From NCBI RefSeq assembly GCF_014204915.1, contig NZ_JACHMH010000001.1, forward strand, positions 1,922,001-1,986,000: a stretch of DNA of 64,000 nt, written 5' to 3'. The notes under the pieces were generated by a model that had not been told where the DNA came from, ran no database searches, and worked only from the letters and a program-made list of their open reading frames with translations. Shown here piece by piece: positions 47,869-55,725 of this stretch (position 1 is its first letter; every line of letters starts with the position of its first letter). The stretch comes from Crossiella cryophila. Its GTDB lineage: Bacteria; Actinomycetota; Actinomycetes; Mycobacteriales; Pseudonocardiaceae. The position numbers and the translations under genes were made by a program.

Positions 47869-49032
47869 GTGAGCACTGATCCGTATCGGCCGCGGCCGGA
47901 ACACCGCTTCAGCTTCGGGCTGTGGACGGTGGGCTGGCGCGGCAACGACCCCTTCGGCGAGCCCACCAGGCCCGCGATGGAACCCGAGCACGCGCTGGGC
48001 AGGCTGGCCGAGCTGGGCGCGTGGGGGGTGAGCCTGCACGACGACGACCTCATCCCGTTCGGCGCGCAGGACGCCAGTCGTGGGCGACTGCTGGACCGCT
48101 TCCGCAAGGCGCTGGCCGACACCGGGCTGGCCGTGCCGATGCTGACCACCAACCTGTTCACCCACCCGGTGTTCAAGGACGGCGCGTTCACCGCCAACGA
48201 CCGCGACGTGCGCCGGTTCGCGCTGCGCAAGACCCTGCGCAACCTGGACCTGGCCGCCGAGCTGGGCGCCGGCGTGTACGTGCTCTGGGGCGGGCGCGAG
48301 GGCGCGGAGACCCCGGTGGCCAAGGACGCCAGGGTCGCGCTGGACCGCTACGCCGAGGCGGTGGACCTGCTCTGCGGGTACGTGCGCGAGCAGGGCTACG
48401 ACATCCGGTTCGCGCTGGAGCCCAAGCCGAACGAGCCGCGCGGGGACATCCTGCTGCCCACCATCGGGCACGCGCTGGCCTTCATCGAGCGGCTGGCCCA
48501 TCCCGAGCTGGTCGGGGTGAACCCGGAGGTCGGGCACGAGCAGATGGCCGGGCTGTCGGTGACGCACGGGGTGGCCCAGGCGCTGTGGGCAGGCAAGTTG
48601 TTCCACATCGACCTCAACGGCCAGACCGGGCCGCGCTACGACCAGGACCTGCGCTTCGGCAACGGCGATGTCAAGGCCGCCTTCCACCTGGTCGACCTGC
48701 TGGAACGGGCCGGGTACGACGGTCCGCGGCACTTCGACTTCAAGCCCGCGCGCACCGAGGACGAGCACGGCGTGTGGGCCGCGGCGGCCGCCTGCATGCG
48801 CAACTACCTGATCTTCGCCGAACGGGCCGCCGCCTTCCACGCCGATCCCGAGGTGGCCGCGGCCAAGGAGGCGTCCCGGATCAGCGCACTGGCCGTGCCC
48901 ACCCTGCTGCCGGGGGAGGACCTGGCCGGACTGCGTGCCGAGTCCTTTGACCCGGAGTCGGCGGCGACGCGCGGAATGGGCTACGAGCGACTCGATCAGT
49001 TGGCACTCGATCACCTGTTCGGGGTGCGCTGA
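47869..49032 (+). CDS. xylA: Xylose isomerase
   Basis: Interconverts D-xylose and D-xylulose. A 387-residue class I enzyme like that of Streptomyces/Actinoplanes: [12 protein letters not shown] near the start, [10 protein letters not shown], metal/substrate ligands in [11 protein letters not shown], and [11 protein letters not shown] near residue 290. GTG start, 2 bp after the regulator stop. Together with xylB it feeds xylose into the pentose phosphate pathway. Confidence 0.97.
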   Translation: MSTDPYRPRPEHRFSFGLWTVGWRGNDPFGEPTRPAMEPEHALGRLAELGAWGVSLHDDDLIPFGAQDASRGRLLDRFRKALADTGLAVPMLTTNLFTHPVFKDGAFTANDRDVRRFALRKTLRNLDLAAELGAGVYVLWGGREGAETPVAKDARVALDRYAEAVDLLCGYVREQGYDIRFALEPKPNEPRGDILLPTIGHALAFIERLAHPELVGVNPEVGHEQMAGLSVTHGVAQALWAGKLFHIDLNGQTGPRYDQDLRFGNGDVKAAFHLVDLLERAGYDGPRHFDFKPARTEDEHGVWAAAAACMRNYLIFAERAAAFHADPEVAAAKEASRISALAVPTLLPGEDLAGLRAESFDPESAATRGMGYERLDQLALDHLFGVR

Positions 49033-49141
49033 ACTCACGATCCGCCACCAAGATCCCCGGGTGGGGTGACCATCGACCGGGCGACAGGGCATGCTCTTCT
49101 CGACGGTGCACACATGGTGCGCGCTTGTGGAGGAGGCGACG

Positions 49142-49450
49142 ATGCGAGGTCGGGCCAACGCGGTGGTAGCCGCCCTGCTGGGCGGGCTCGCGCTGCTGGC
49201 CACGCCGACCGCGGCCGCCGCGGCCGAGCCGGTGGCCGTGGTCCGGGTGCTCGCGCAGCAGCAGCCCCCGAGTTCGCCGAAGCCGAGCGGCACGAGCCCG
49301 TCCTCGACCAGCACCGCGCCGCCGATCACGCCGGAACAGCAGGCCGACAACGAGCGTCGGGTGACCATCGCGATCATCGCGGTGGTGCTGCTCGGCATCG
49401 TTTTTCTCGGGCGGAAATACCGCAAGAAGTGGGGTAAGAGCGCCGGGTGA
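49142..49450 (+). CDS. Small membrane-anchored exported protein
   Basis: A 102-residue protein with a signal peptide (1-27, ending PTAAAAAEP), a Pro/Ser/Thr-rich linker (38-62), and a C-terminal membrane helix (about 74-90) followed by the basic tail GRKYRKKWGKSAG. The ATG at 49142 follows GGAGGCGACG. Family not recognised; topology suggests a small membrane-tethered protein outside the cytoplasm. Confidence 0.75.
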   Translation: MRGRANAVVAALLGGLALLATPTAAAAAEPVAVVRVLAQQQPPSSPKPSGTSPSSTSTAPPITPEQQADNERRVTIAIIAVVLLGIVFLGRKYRKKWGKSAG

Positions 49451-49675
49451 CCCCGCTCTGACCTGGTATTTTGGCCAGCCGGAAGAAACGCTGTCCGGAT
49501 AGGAACCCCTTCGTCCGCATTGACTGTGGTGGAGTGGGCACGTTCGGATGGACGGGACCGGGGTACAGCCAGACCGAAGGGCACGGCTCCGCTCGGCGCA
49601 GCGAACCAACCGCCAGGCGGCTCGTTGTCGATCTTTGGATCTTGGCCAAAACGGGTAGTGCAGGATTGGATGCAA

Positions 49676-50896
49676 ATGAGTACCGACACCAAAGTCCAGT
49701 GCCGCTCCGCCGTCGAGCGGTACTCGGACGCGCTGGTCGGGCTCTCCCGGAGCATCCACGCCGAACCCGAGCTGGCCTTCGCCGAGTACCGCAGCGCCGA
49801 CAAGGTCGCCGAGCTGATGGGCCGCGAGGGCTTCAAGGTCGAACGCGGCACCTCGGGCCTGGACACCGCGCTGACCGCCACCTATGGCTCTGGTGAGCTG
49901 GTGGTCGGGCTGTGCGCGGAGTACGACGCGCTGCCCGAGGTCGGGCACGCCTGCGGGCACAACATCATCGCCGCCTCCTCGGTCGGCGCCGCGCTCGCGT
50001 TGCGCGAGGTCGCCGACCGGCTCGGCATCACGGTCAAGCTGTTCGGCACCCCGGCCGAGGAAGCCGGTGGCGGCAAGGTGCTGATGCTGGAGCGCGGGGC
50101 CTTCGACGACGTGTCGATGGCGATGATGGTGCACCCCGCCCCGCACGAGACCTGCGCCTGCTCCTCGCTGGCCATCACCGACCTCGAGGTCGCCTACACC
50201 GGCCGTGCCTCGCACGCCGCCGCGGCGCCGCACCTCGGCGTGAACGCCGCGGACGCGCTGACCGTGGCCCAGGTCTCCATCGGCCTGCTGCGCCAGCACC
50301 TGGAGCACGGGCAGATGGTGCACGGCATCGTCACCCACGGCGGCGCCGCGCCCAACATCGTGCCCGCGCGCACCGCCGGGCTGTTCTACCTGCGAGCCGA
50401 GAACATGGACTCGCTGAGCCACCTGGACGAGCGGATCCGCCGGTGCTTCGAGGCCGGCGCCGTGGCCACCGGCTGCGCGCACGAGATCACCCAGGTGTCC
50501 CCGAACTACGCCGAGCTGGCCCCGGACCCGTGGCTGGCCCTGGCGTACCGCGCTGCCGTGACGGAACTGGGCCGGGAGCCGTTGAGCCCCGCCGAGGAGG
50601 CGAACCGCCAGACCGGCAGCACCGACATGGGCAACATCACCCACGCGTTGCCCGCCATCCATCCCACGATCGCCATCGACTGTGGCAGTTCGGTGAACCA
50701 CCAGCCGGAGTTCGCGGCCGCCTGCGCCTCGCCCTCCGCGGACAAGGCGGTGCTGGACGGCGCGCTCGCGCTGGCCTGGACCGCGGTGGCCGCCGCCTCG
50801 GATGATGCCCAGCGAGCCCGGCTGCTCGCGGACACCGCTGATCGTGTGAACAGCCGCGTTGCCGTGCCAGCCACGGCAGGAGGTTTTGAGGCGTGA
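49676..50896 (+). CDS. amiB1: M20-family amidohydrolase/peptidase
   Basis: A 406-residue metallo-amidohydrolase of the aminobenzoyl-glutamate/hippurate type. Metal site EYDALPEVGHACGHN and PAEEAGGGK are visible, as is the dimerisation-domain segment GRASHAAAAPHLGVNA. The second of two close ATGs (49676) has AGGA at better spacing. It overlaps the next M20 gene by 4 bases (GTGA). Position next to punA/pmmB and identity of order match M. tuberculosis Rv3306c AmiB1 (from memory). Substrate not deducible. Confidence 0.88.
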   Translation: MSTDTKVQCRSAVERYSDALVGLSRSIHAEPELAFAEYRSADKVAELMGREGFKVERGTSGLDTALTATYGSGELVVGLCAEYDALPEVGHACGHNIIAASSVGAALALREVADRLGITVKLFGTPAEEAGGGKVLMLERGAFDDVSMAMMVHPAPHETCACSSLAITDLEVAYTGRASHAAAAPHLGVNAADALTVAQVSIGLLRQHLEHGQMVHGIVTHGGAAPNIVPARTAGLFYLRAENMDSLSHLDERIRRCFEAGAVATGCAHEITQVSPNYAELAPDPWLALAYRAAVTELGREPLSPAEEANRQTGSTDMGNITHALPAIHPTIAIDCGSSVNHQPEFAAACASPSADKAVLDGALALAWTAVAAASDDAQRARLLADTADRVNSRVAVPATAGGFEA

Positions 50897-52179
50897 CAGT
50901 CCTGGATTCCCGACCCGGCCCGCCCTTCGGACCGGAGTCCCGCGGACCCATCGACGTGCTGAGCCCCGGCTCCGGCCGCACCATGTCCACTGTGGAGGAT
51001 CTTGGCGCGGGGCGGGGACCGTCCTGGCTGGACAAGTGGCTGGGGAAGAACCTCGGCCAGGTGGTGGCCTGGCGGCGGCAGATCCACGCCAACCCCGAGC
51101 TGTCCCGCAACGAGCACAACACCACCAAGTTCCTCTTCCGCGAGCTGGCCAACGCCGGCCTGCGGCCCCGCGTGCTGCCCGGCGGCACCGGCCTGATCTG
51201 CGAGGTCGGCAGCGGCTCGCGCTGCGTCGCGCTGCGCGCCGACATCGACGCGCTGCCGCTGACCGAGGACACCGGCCTGCCCTTCGCCTCCACCGTGCCC
51301 GGCGTCTCGCACGCCTGCGGGCACGACGCGCACACCACCGTGCTGCTGGGCACCGCGCTGGCCCTGGCCAGTGCCGATTCGCTGCCCGGCCGGGTCCGGC
51401 TGATCTTCCAGCCCGCCGAGGAGGTCATGCCAGGCGGCGCGCTGGACGTGCTGGCCGCCGGTGGCCTCGACGGGGTGGAGCGGATCTTCGGCCTGCACTG
51501 CGCGCCGCGGCTGCAGGTGGGCAAGCTGGGCACCCGGATCGGCGCGATCACCTCCGCCAGCGACCTGCTGGAGATCCGGCTGACCTCGCCCGGCGGCCAC
51601 ACCTCCCGCCCGCACCTGACCGCCGACCTGGTGCACGGCCTCGGCACGCTGATCACCAGGCTGCCCGAGCTGCTCACCCGCCGGGTCGACCCGCGTTCGG
51701 GCACGGTGCTGGTCTGGGGCGCGGTGCACGCCGGCGACGCGGCCAACGCCATCCCGCAGGACGGTCTGCTGCGCGGCACCCTGCGCACCGGCGACCGGGA
51801 CACCTGGGCCGAGCTGGAGCCGGTGGTCCGCGAGCTGGTCGGCGCCCTGCTGGGCCCGCTGGGCATTGGTTTCGACCTGCTGCACCGCCGCGGCGTGCCG
51901 CCGGTGGTCAACGACCGGGAGAGCACCCGCCTGCTGCGCACGGCCACCCAGACCGCGCTCGGCGAGGACGCCATCACCGGCACCGAGCAGTCCTCGGGCG
52001 GCGAGGACTTCGCCTGGTACCTGGAACACGTGCCCGGCTCCTTCGCCAGGCTGGGCGTCTGGTCCGGCCAGGGCCCGCAAAAGGACCTCCACCAACCCAC
52101 CTTCGACCTCGACGAGCGCGCCCTCCCAGTAGGCATCCGCATCCTCACCCAAGCCGCCCTCGACACCCTCCAGTCCTAA
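50893..52179 (+). CDS. amiA1: M20-family amidohydrolase/peptidase, second
   Basis: A 428-residue paralogue. RADIDALPLTEDTGLPFAS, SHACGHDAHTTVLLG and FQPAEEVMPGGA are the metal-binding and catalytic segments, and GGHTSRPHLTADLV the dimerisation motif. GTG start in a 4-base overlap with amiB1. Orthologous position to Rv3305c AmiA1. An N-terminal extension of about 45 residues precedes the conserved RQIHANPELS; an internal ATG at residue 31 is an alternative start. A half repeat array follows directly. Confidence 0.88.
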   Translation: MTVLDSRPGPPFGPESRGPIDVLSPGSGRTMSTVEDLGAGRGPSWLDKWLGKNLGQVVAWRRQIHANPELSRNEHNTTKFLFRELANAGLRPRVLPGGTGLICEVGSGSRCVALRADIDALPLTEDTGLPFASTVPGVSHACGHDAHTTVLLGTALALASADSLPGRVRLIFQPAEEVMPGGALDVLAAGGLDGVERIFGLHCAPRLQVGKLGTRIGAITSASDLLEIRLTSPGGHTSRPHLTADLVHGLGTLITRLPELLTRRVDPRSGTVLVWGAVHAGDAANAIPQDGLLRGTLRTGDRDTWAELEPVVRELVGALLGPLGIGFDLLHRRGVPPVVNDRESTRLLRTATQTALGEDAITGTEQSSGGEDFAWYLEHVPGSFARLGVWSGQGPQKDLHQPTFDLDERALPVGIRILTQAALDTLQS

Positions 52180-52181
52180 CC

Positions 52182-52252
52182 CCCCACTCGTGTTGGCCGA
52201 ACTCGTACGGTGAGTTGGCCGAACTCGTACGGGGTCTTGGCCGTTGTGGGAC
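52182..52252 (+). repeat. Diverged half-array of the 22-bp family, left flank of the DUF559-like gene
   Basis: Three right-handed units, GTGTTGGCCGAACTCGTACG, GAGTTGGCCGAACTCGTACG and GTCTTGGCCGTTGTGGGACG, in 22-bp phase. The first two belong to a subfamily with CGAACTCGTACGG in place of CGTTGTTGTACGG. The reverse complement recurs at 53239-53309 with few mismatches over about 70 bp. Confidence 0.9.
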
Positions 52253-52256
52253 GGAG

Positions 52257-52283
52257 TTGTCCACAACCGGGCAGTTATCCACA
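52257..52283 (+). other. Two DnaA-box-like nonamers
   Basis: TTGTCCACA (52257-52265) and TTATCCACA (52275-52283) both match the actinobacterial DnaA-box consensus, same orientation, 18 bp apart. No replication genes are nearby and only two boxes exist, so origin function is not supported; a regulatory role is possible. Confidence 0.5.
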
Positions 52284-52336
52284 GCTCGTCGATCGACGCC
52301 TGGCCCGCACCCCGGGTCAGCGTCGATCGTCATGCC

Positions 52337-53236
52337 ATGCCCACGACCATCCCGCTCCCCGTCCCCTGTACCCGCGCGCAGGCCGTCGCCGCTCTCGGCG
52401 AACGCGGCCTGCGCACCGCGCTGAACTCCGGCTGGCTGACCCGGATCTGGAAAAACCTGTTCGTGCCCGTCACCCGTGCGCACGACCCTCGGACCAGGGC
52501 CAGGGCGGCCCTGCTGCTGGCTGGTCCGGAGGCCGCGCTGAGCGGGCCGACCGCCGCCGAGGTGTACGGGTGGACCCCGTTGACCAGCTCAGCCGTGCAC
52601 ATCACGGTGCCGTACTCGCGCTGGGCCAAGAACCGGCCGGGGCTGGTCGTGCACCATGACCGGTTCACGCCGGAGGACGTCGTCGTGCTGGATGACCTGC
52701 GGGTGCTCGCCCCGGAGTACGTGCTCGCCGAGTTGCTGTGCGGCCGGTCGCACCGGGACGGGTTCGCCTGCACCGATCAGGCGCTCCGATCGCTGCCGCC
52801 GGGGCTCCAGGAGGAGCTTCGGCAGGAGATCGACACCCGGTTGCGGGCCAGGGACGATCACCGAGGGGTGGGGCGGGCCCTCCTGCTGCTCGAGCTGGCC
52901 ACCGGGCTGCCGGAGTCACCCGCGGAGAGCCTGATGCTGCTGACCCTCGTGCTCGACGGCCAGTTCCCGATTCCGGATCTCCAGCACGAGATCCTGGACC
53001 TGGACGGCCGGGTGGTGTGCAGGCTGGACTTCGCCTGGCGGCGGCACCGGATAGCGCTGGAGTACGACGGGTTCGAGGCGCACGAGAACCGGGCCGAGCA
53101 GGATGCCGATCGAGACGAGCGGATGGCAGGGCGGGGTTGGCTCACGGTGCGGGCCGGTGCGCGGGACCTCCGGTCGCCGGAGGCGCTGTTCGGGCGACTC
53201 CGGGCGGCCTTCGAGAGCAGGGAACGGCCAACATGA
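52337..53236 (+). CDS. DUF559/AbiEi-like protein
   Basis: A 299-residue protein. The N-terminal part (TRAQAVAALGERGLRTALNSG, LTRIWKNLFVPV, ALSGPTAAEVYGW) resembles AbiEi-type antitoxin winged helices; the C-terminal part contains CRLDFAWRRHRIALEYDG, a Vsr/DUF559 nuclease-like arrangement (Asp then Glu-x-Asp), and ends LTVRAGARDLRSPEALFGRL. ATG at 52337 precedes PTTIPLPVPCTRAQ. No partner AbiEii gene is present. The last codons (GAACGGCCAACATGA) are themselves a repeat unit, so the flanking array has invaded the reading frame's end. Nuclease activity is inferred, not shown. Confidence 0.75.
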   Translation: MPTTIPLPVPCTRAQAVAALGERGLRTALNSGWLTRIWKNLFVPVTRAHDPRTRARAALLLAGPEAALSGPTAAEVYGWTPLTSSAVHITVPYSRWAKNRPGLVVHHDRFTPEDVVVLDDLRVLAPEYVLAELLCGRSHRDGFACTDQALRSLPPGLQEELRQEIDTRLRARDDHRGVGRALLLLELATGLPESPAESLMLLTLVLDGQFPIPDLQHEILDLDGRVVCRLDFAWRRHRIALEYDGFEAHENRAEQDADRDERMAGRGWLTVRAGARDLRSPEALFGRLRAAFESRERPT

Positions 53237-53309
53237 GGTCCACAACGGCCAAGACCCGGTACGAGTTCGGCCAACACACCGTACGAGTTCGGCCAACACT
53301 CGGGTGGGG
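53223..53309. repeat. Diverged half-array of the 22-bp family, right flank
   Basis: Left-handed units (ACGGCCAACA, ACAACGGCCAAGACC, CGAGTTCGGCCAACACACCG, CGAGTTCGGCCAACACTCG), the reverse complement of 52182-52252. The first unit encodes the last three codons of the DUF559-like gene, and the last abuts the stop codon of the convergent GGCT-like gene. Confidence 0.9.
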
Positions 53310-53771
53310 TTAGTTGTTGCTGTTGGGGCCTATGCCGTTGCAGGGGCGGGTGCGGAGGTCGTTCACGTAGTCGGCGGGGGCTCCGGCTGCTTCGGCGGCG
53401 TCGGCGACCACGCCTACGTAGCGGGCTGAGGGGAGGCCGCCCTCGTAGGCGTCCAGGACGTAGAGCCAGGCCAGGACCGAGCCTTCCAGGGTCTGGACCC
53501 GGAGGCGGATCTTTTTGTAGAGGCCCAGTTCGGCGCCTTCCCAGCGGTCCAGGCGGTCCTCGTCGTTGTTGACGTCGTAGAGGACCACGAAGACCTGGCT
53601 GCCGGGATCCTCGACGATGGTGGAGAGCGCGCCCTCCCAGCCGAGGTCTTCGCCTCCGAAGGTCATTCGCCAGCCGACGAGCCACCCCGTACCGGCCATC
53701 GGCGAGTGCGGAGCGCGCTCCGTCATCTGGTCCGGATCCATGTTGGACCCGTAAGCGGCATAGAGCGGCAC
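53310..53771 (-). CDS. Gamma-glutamylcyclotransferase-like protein
   Basis: A 153-residue protein with the GGCT/AIG2 signature YAAYGSNMDPDQM at 4-16 (YGSN binds the gamma-glutamyl carboxylate). The family opens gamma-glutamyl amino acids to 5-oxoproline or trims gamma-glutamylamines; which is done here is not evident. ATG start; it is divergent from lpdA and convergent with the DUF559-like gene, whose right repeat flank touches its stop. Confidence 0.82.
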   Translation of the reverse strand: MPLYAAYGSNMDPDQMTERAPHSPMAGTGWLVGWRMTFGGEDLGWEGALSTIVEDPGSQVFVVLYDVNNDEDRLDRWEGAELGLYKKIRLRVQTLEGSVLAWLYVLDAYEGGLPSARYVGVVADAAEAAGAPADYVNDLRTRPCNGIGPNSNN

Positions 53772-53906
53772 GGCCCTAGCCTAGCGACCCGCTCGCGCCA
53801 TCGGGACGCGCCGTGCGCACAGCCTCCGAACTGACCCCGGACGGGTAGCGCGTACGGTTGGACCCGCCGACAACCTGACCGCATCACCCACCACAGGAGG
53901 ACCCCC

Positions 53907-55310
53907 GTGACCCGCATCGTGATCATGGGAGGCGGGCCGGCCGGATATGAGGCCGCGCTGGTCGGCGCCCAGCACGGAGCCGACGTCACCCTGGTGGAGA
54001 GCGACGGCCTCGGTGGCGCCTGTGTGCTGTACGACTGCGTGCCCTCCAAGACCTTCATCGCCTCCGCGGGCGCCCGCTCCGCCTTCCGCAACGGGCCCGA
54101 ACTCGGCATCAACACCGGGGACGGCCCCATCGGCGTCGAGCTGCCCGTGGTGCACGGACGGGTCAAGGGGCTCGCACTGGCGCAGTCCGCGGACATCAGG
54201 GCGCGGGTGCAGCGCGAGGGTGTGCGGATCATGAACGGGCACGCCCGGTTGTGCGATGACGCGCCTGGGCTGGCCCAGCACCGGGTGGCGGTGCGTGGGG
54301 CCGACGGGTCGGTGGAGAAGCTGGCCGCCGATGTGGTGCTGATCGCCACCGGCGCCAACCCGCGGATCCTGCCCGGCGCCCAGCCCGACGGCGAGCGCAT
54401 CCTGACCTGGCGGCAGATCTACGACCTGCCGCAGCTGCCCGAGCACCTGGTGGTGATCGGCTCGGGTGTCACCGGCGCCGAGTTCGCCTCCGCCTACACC
54501 GAGATGGGCGTCAAGGTCACCGTGGTCTCCAGCCGGGACCGCATCCTGCCGCACGAGGACGCCGACGCGGCCGCCGTGCTGGAGGACGTGTTCACCGAGC
54601 GGGGCACCGCGTTGTTCAAGCACGCGCGGGCGGACAAGGTCGAGCGGACCGCGGGCGGGGTCAAGGTCTTCCTGGCCGACGGCCGGACCGTGGAGGCCAG
54701 CCACGCGCTGATGACCGTCGGCTCGATCCCGAACACCGCCGACATCGGCCTGGACAAGGTCGGCATCGAGGCTGGCCCCGGCGGGTTCGTGCCGGTGGAC
54801 CGGGTCTCCCGCACCACCGTGCCGGGCATCTACGCCGCCGGTGACTGCACCGGACTGCTGATGCTCGCCTCGGTCGCGGCCATGCAGGGCCGGATCGCGA
54901 TGTGGCACGCGCTGGGCCAGGGCGTGCAGCCGATCAAGCTCAAGACCGTGGCGGCCAACGTCTTCACCCACCCGGAGATCGCCACCGTGGGCATCAGCCA
55001 GCAGGCGATCGACGCCGGTGAGGTGCCGGCGCGCACGATCATGCTGCCGCTGGCCACCAACGCGCGGGCCAAGATGGAGGGCCTGCGCCGCGGTTTCGTG
55101 AAGCTGTTCTGCCGCCCGGCCACCGGTGTGGTCATCGGCGGCGTGGTGGTGGCCCCGGTGGCCAGTGAGCTGATCACGCCGATCGCGCTGGCGGTGCAGA
55201 ACCAGCTCACCGTGGAACACCTTGCCTACACCTTCTCGGTCTACCCCTCGCTGTCCGGTTCGATCACCGAGGCCGGGCGCAAGCTGATGCGGCACGACGA
55301 CCTGGACTGA
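53907..55310 (+). CDS. lpdA: Flavoprotein disulfide reductase family, LpdA-type NAD(P)H quinone reductase
   Basis: A 467-residue FAD enzyme. FAD motif GGGPAGYEA (8-16), NAD(P) motif VIGSGVTGAEFASAY, C-terminal FAD site GIYAAGDCTGLLML. The redox pair C39-x4-C44 (GGACVLYDCVPSKT) is present, but the catalytic HPTxxE of true lipoamide dehydrogenases is replaced by VYPSLSGSITEAG, with no His or Glu. This supports an LpdA-type quinone reductase rather than a dihydrolipoamide dehydrogenase. AGGAGG lies 8 bases before the GTG start. The lpdA-glpD neighbourhood matches Rv3303c-Rv3302c, with the sortase cluster and glpKF inserted here. Confidence 0.92.
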   Translation: MTRIVIMGGGPAGYEAALVGAQHGADVTLVESDGLGGACVLYDCVPSKTFIASAGARSAFRNGPELGINTGDGPIGVELPVVHGRVKGLALAQSADIRARVQREGVRIMNGHARLCDDAPGLAQHRVAVRGADGSVEKLAADVVLIATGANPRILPGAQPDGERILTWRQIYDLPQLPEHLVVIGSGVTGAEFASAYTEMGVKVTVVSSRDRILPHEDADAAAVLEDVFTERGTALFKHARADKVERTAGGVKVFLADGRTVEASHALMTVGSIPNTADIGLDKVGIEAGPGGFVPVDRVSRTTVPGIYAAGDCTGLLMLASVAAMQGRIAMWHALGQGVQPIKLKTVAANVFTHPEIATVGISQQAIDAGEVPARTIMLPLATNARAKMEGLRRGFVKLFCRPATGVVIGGVVVAPVASELITPIALAVQNQLTVEHLAYTFSVYPSLSGSITEAGRKLMRHDDLD

Positions 55311-55359
55311 GCGGACTCCAGGCACCAGGTCTCGACCTGGTCACCGCGGACAACGGATA

Positions 55360-55432
55360 CCGGCACTCGCGCGTGTCCCCTACATCACTCGCTGATGAGG
55401 GAGGCACATCATGCGACACGCGCGAGTGCCGG
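55360..55432 (+). promoter_or_regulatory. 18-bp perfect inverted repeat enclosing the start of a small secreted-protein gene
   Basis: CCGGCACTCGCGCGTGTC (55360-55377) is the exact reverse complement of GACACGCGCGAGTGCCGG (55415-55432). The 37-base loop contains the ribosome-binding site GAGGGAGG and the ATG at 55411, so the mRNA can form a stable stem around the translation start; it could equally be a protein-binding site. Confidence 0.8.
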
Positions 55433-55725
55433 GGTTACTGACGACTACCGCGGCTCTGGCCACGGGTCCGGCCGAGTCCCCGGCGTTCACCGCGCCCGCC
55501 CCGTTGCACCGGAGGGCGGCCGGCAAGGCTGAGCTGATCGGCGCCGCCACCATCCGGCGGGACGCGGTGCCGGGTGCGCACAAGCTGTCCTTCTACTGCG
55601 GCCCGAGCCGGTACAGCAAGACGATCACCGTGCTGGACAAGGACAAGCCCGCCCCGCCGCCGGGCCCCGGCCCGGTGGTGGTCAAGCCCAAGGGCGGCGT
55701 GGAGACCGGAGGAGGTCTGTCATGA
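55411..55725 (+). CDS. Small exported-protein-like gene ending in GGVETGGG
   Basis: A 104-residue protein. A weak, proline-interrupted N-terminal segment is the only signal-peptide candidate. The body (AVPGAHKLSFYCG ... KTITVL) matches the C-terminal Ig-like repeat of the next gene (VKPGRYQVSFRCG ... TVFFIV), followed by a Pro-rich linker and KGGVETGGGLS at the end. There is no membrane anchor after the motif. It looks like a shortened duplicate of its neighbour. Stop overlaps the next ATG (ATGA), and the codons of ETGGG form the ribosome-binding site of that gene. Confidence 0.65.
   Translation: MRHARVPGLLTTTAALATGPAESPAFTAPAPLHRRAAGKAELIGAATIRRDAVPGAHKLSFYCGPSRYSKTITVLDKDKPAPPPGPGPVVVKPKGGVETGGGLS

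Noticed and set aside
52257-52283. Replication origin
   Set aside because: Only two DnaA boxes, no AT-rich unwinding region and no dnaA, dnaN, rpmH or parAB genes in the vicinity.
55411-55725. First ETGGG gene as a pseudogene
   Set aside because: It looks shortened and its signal peptide is weak, but it has a good ribosome-binding site, an intact frame and translational coupling to the next gene, so it is kept as a low-confidence CDS.
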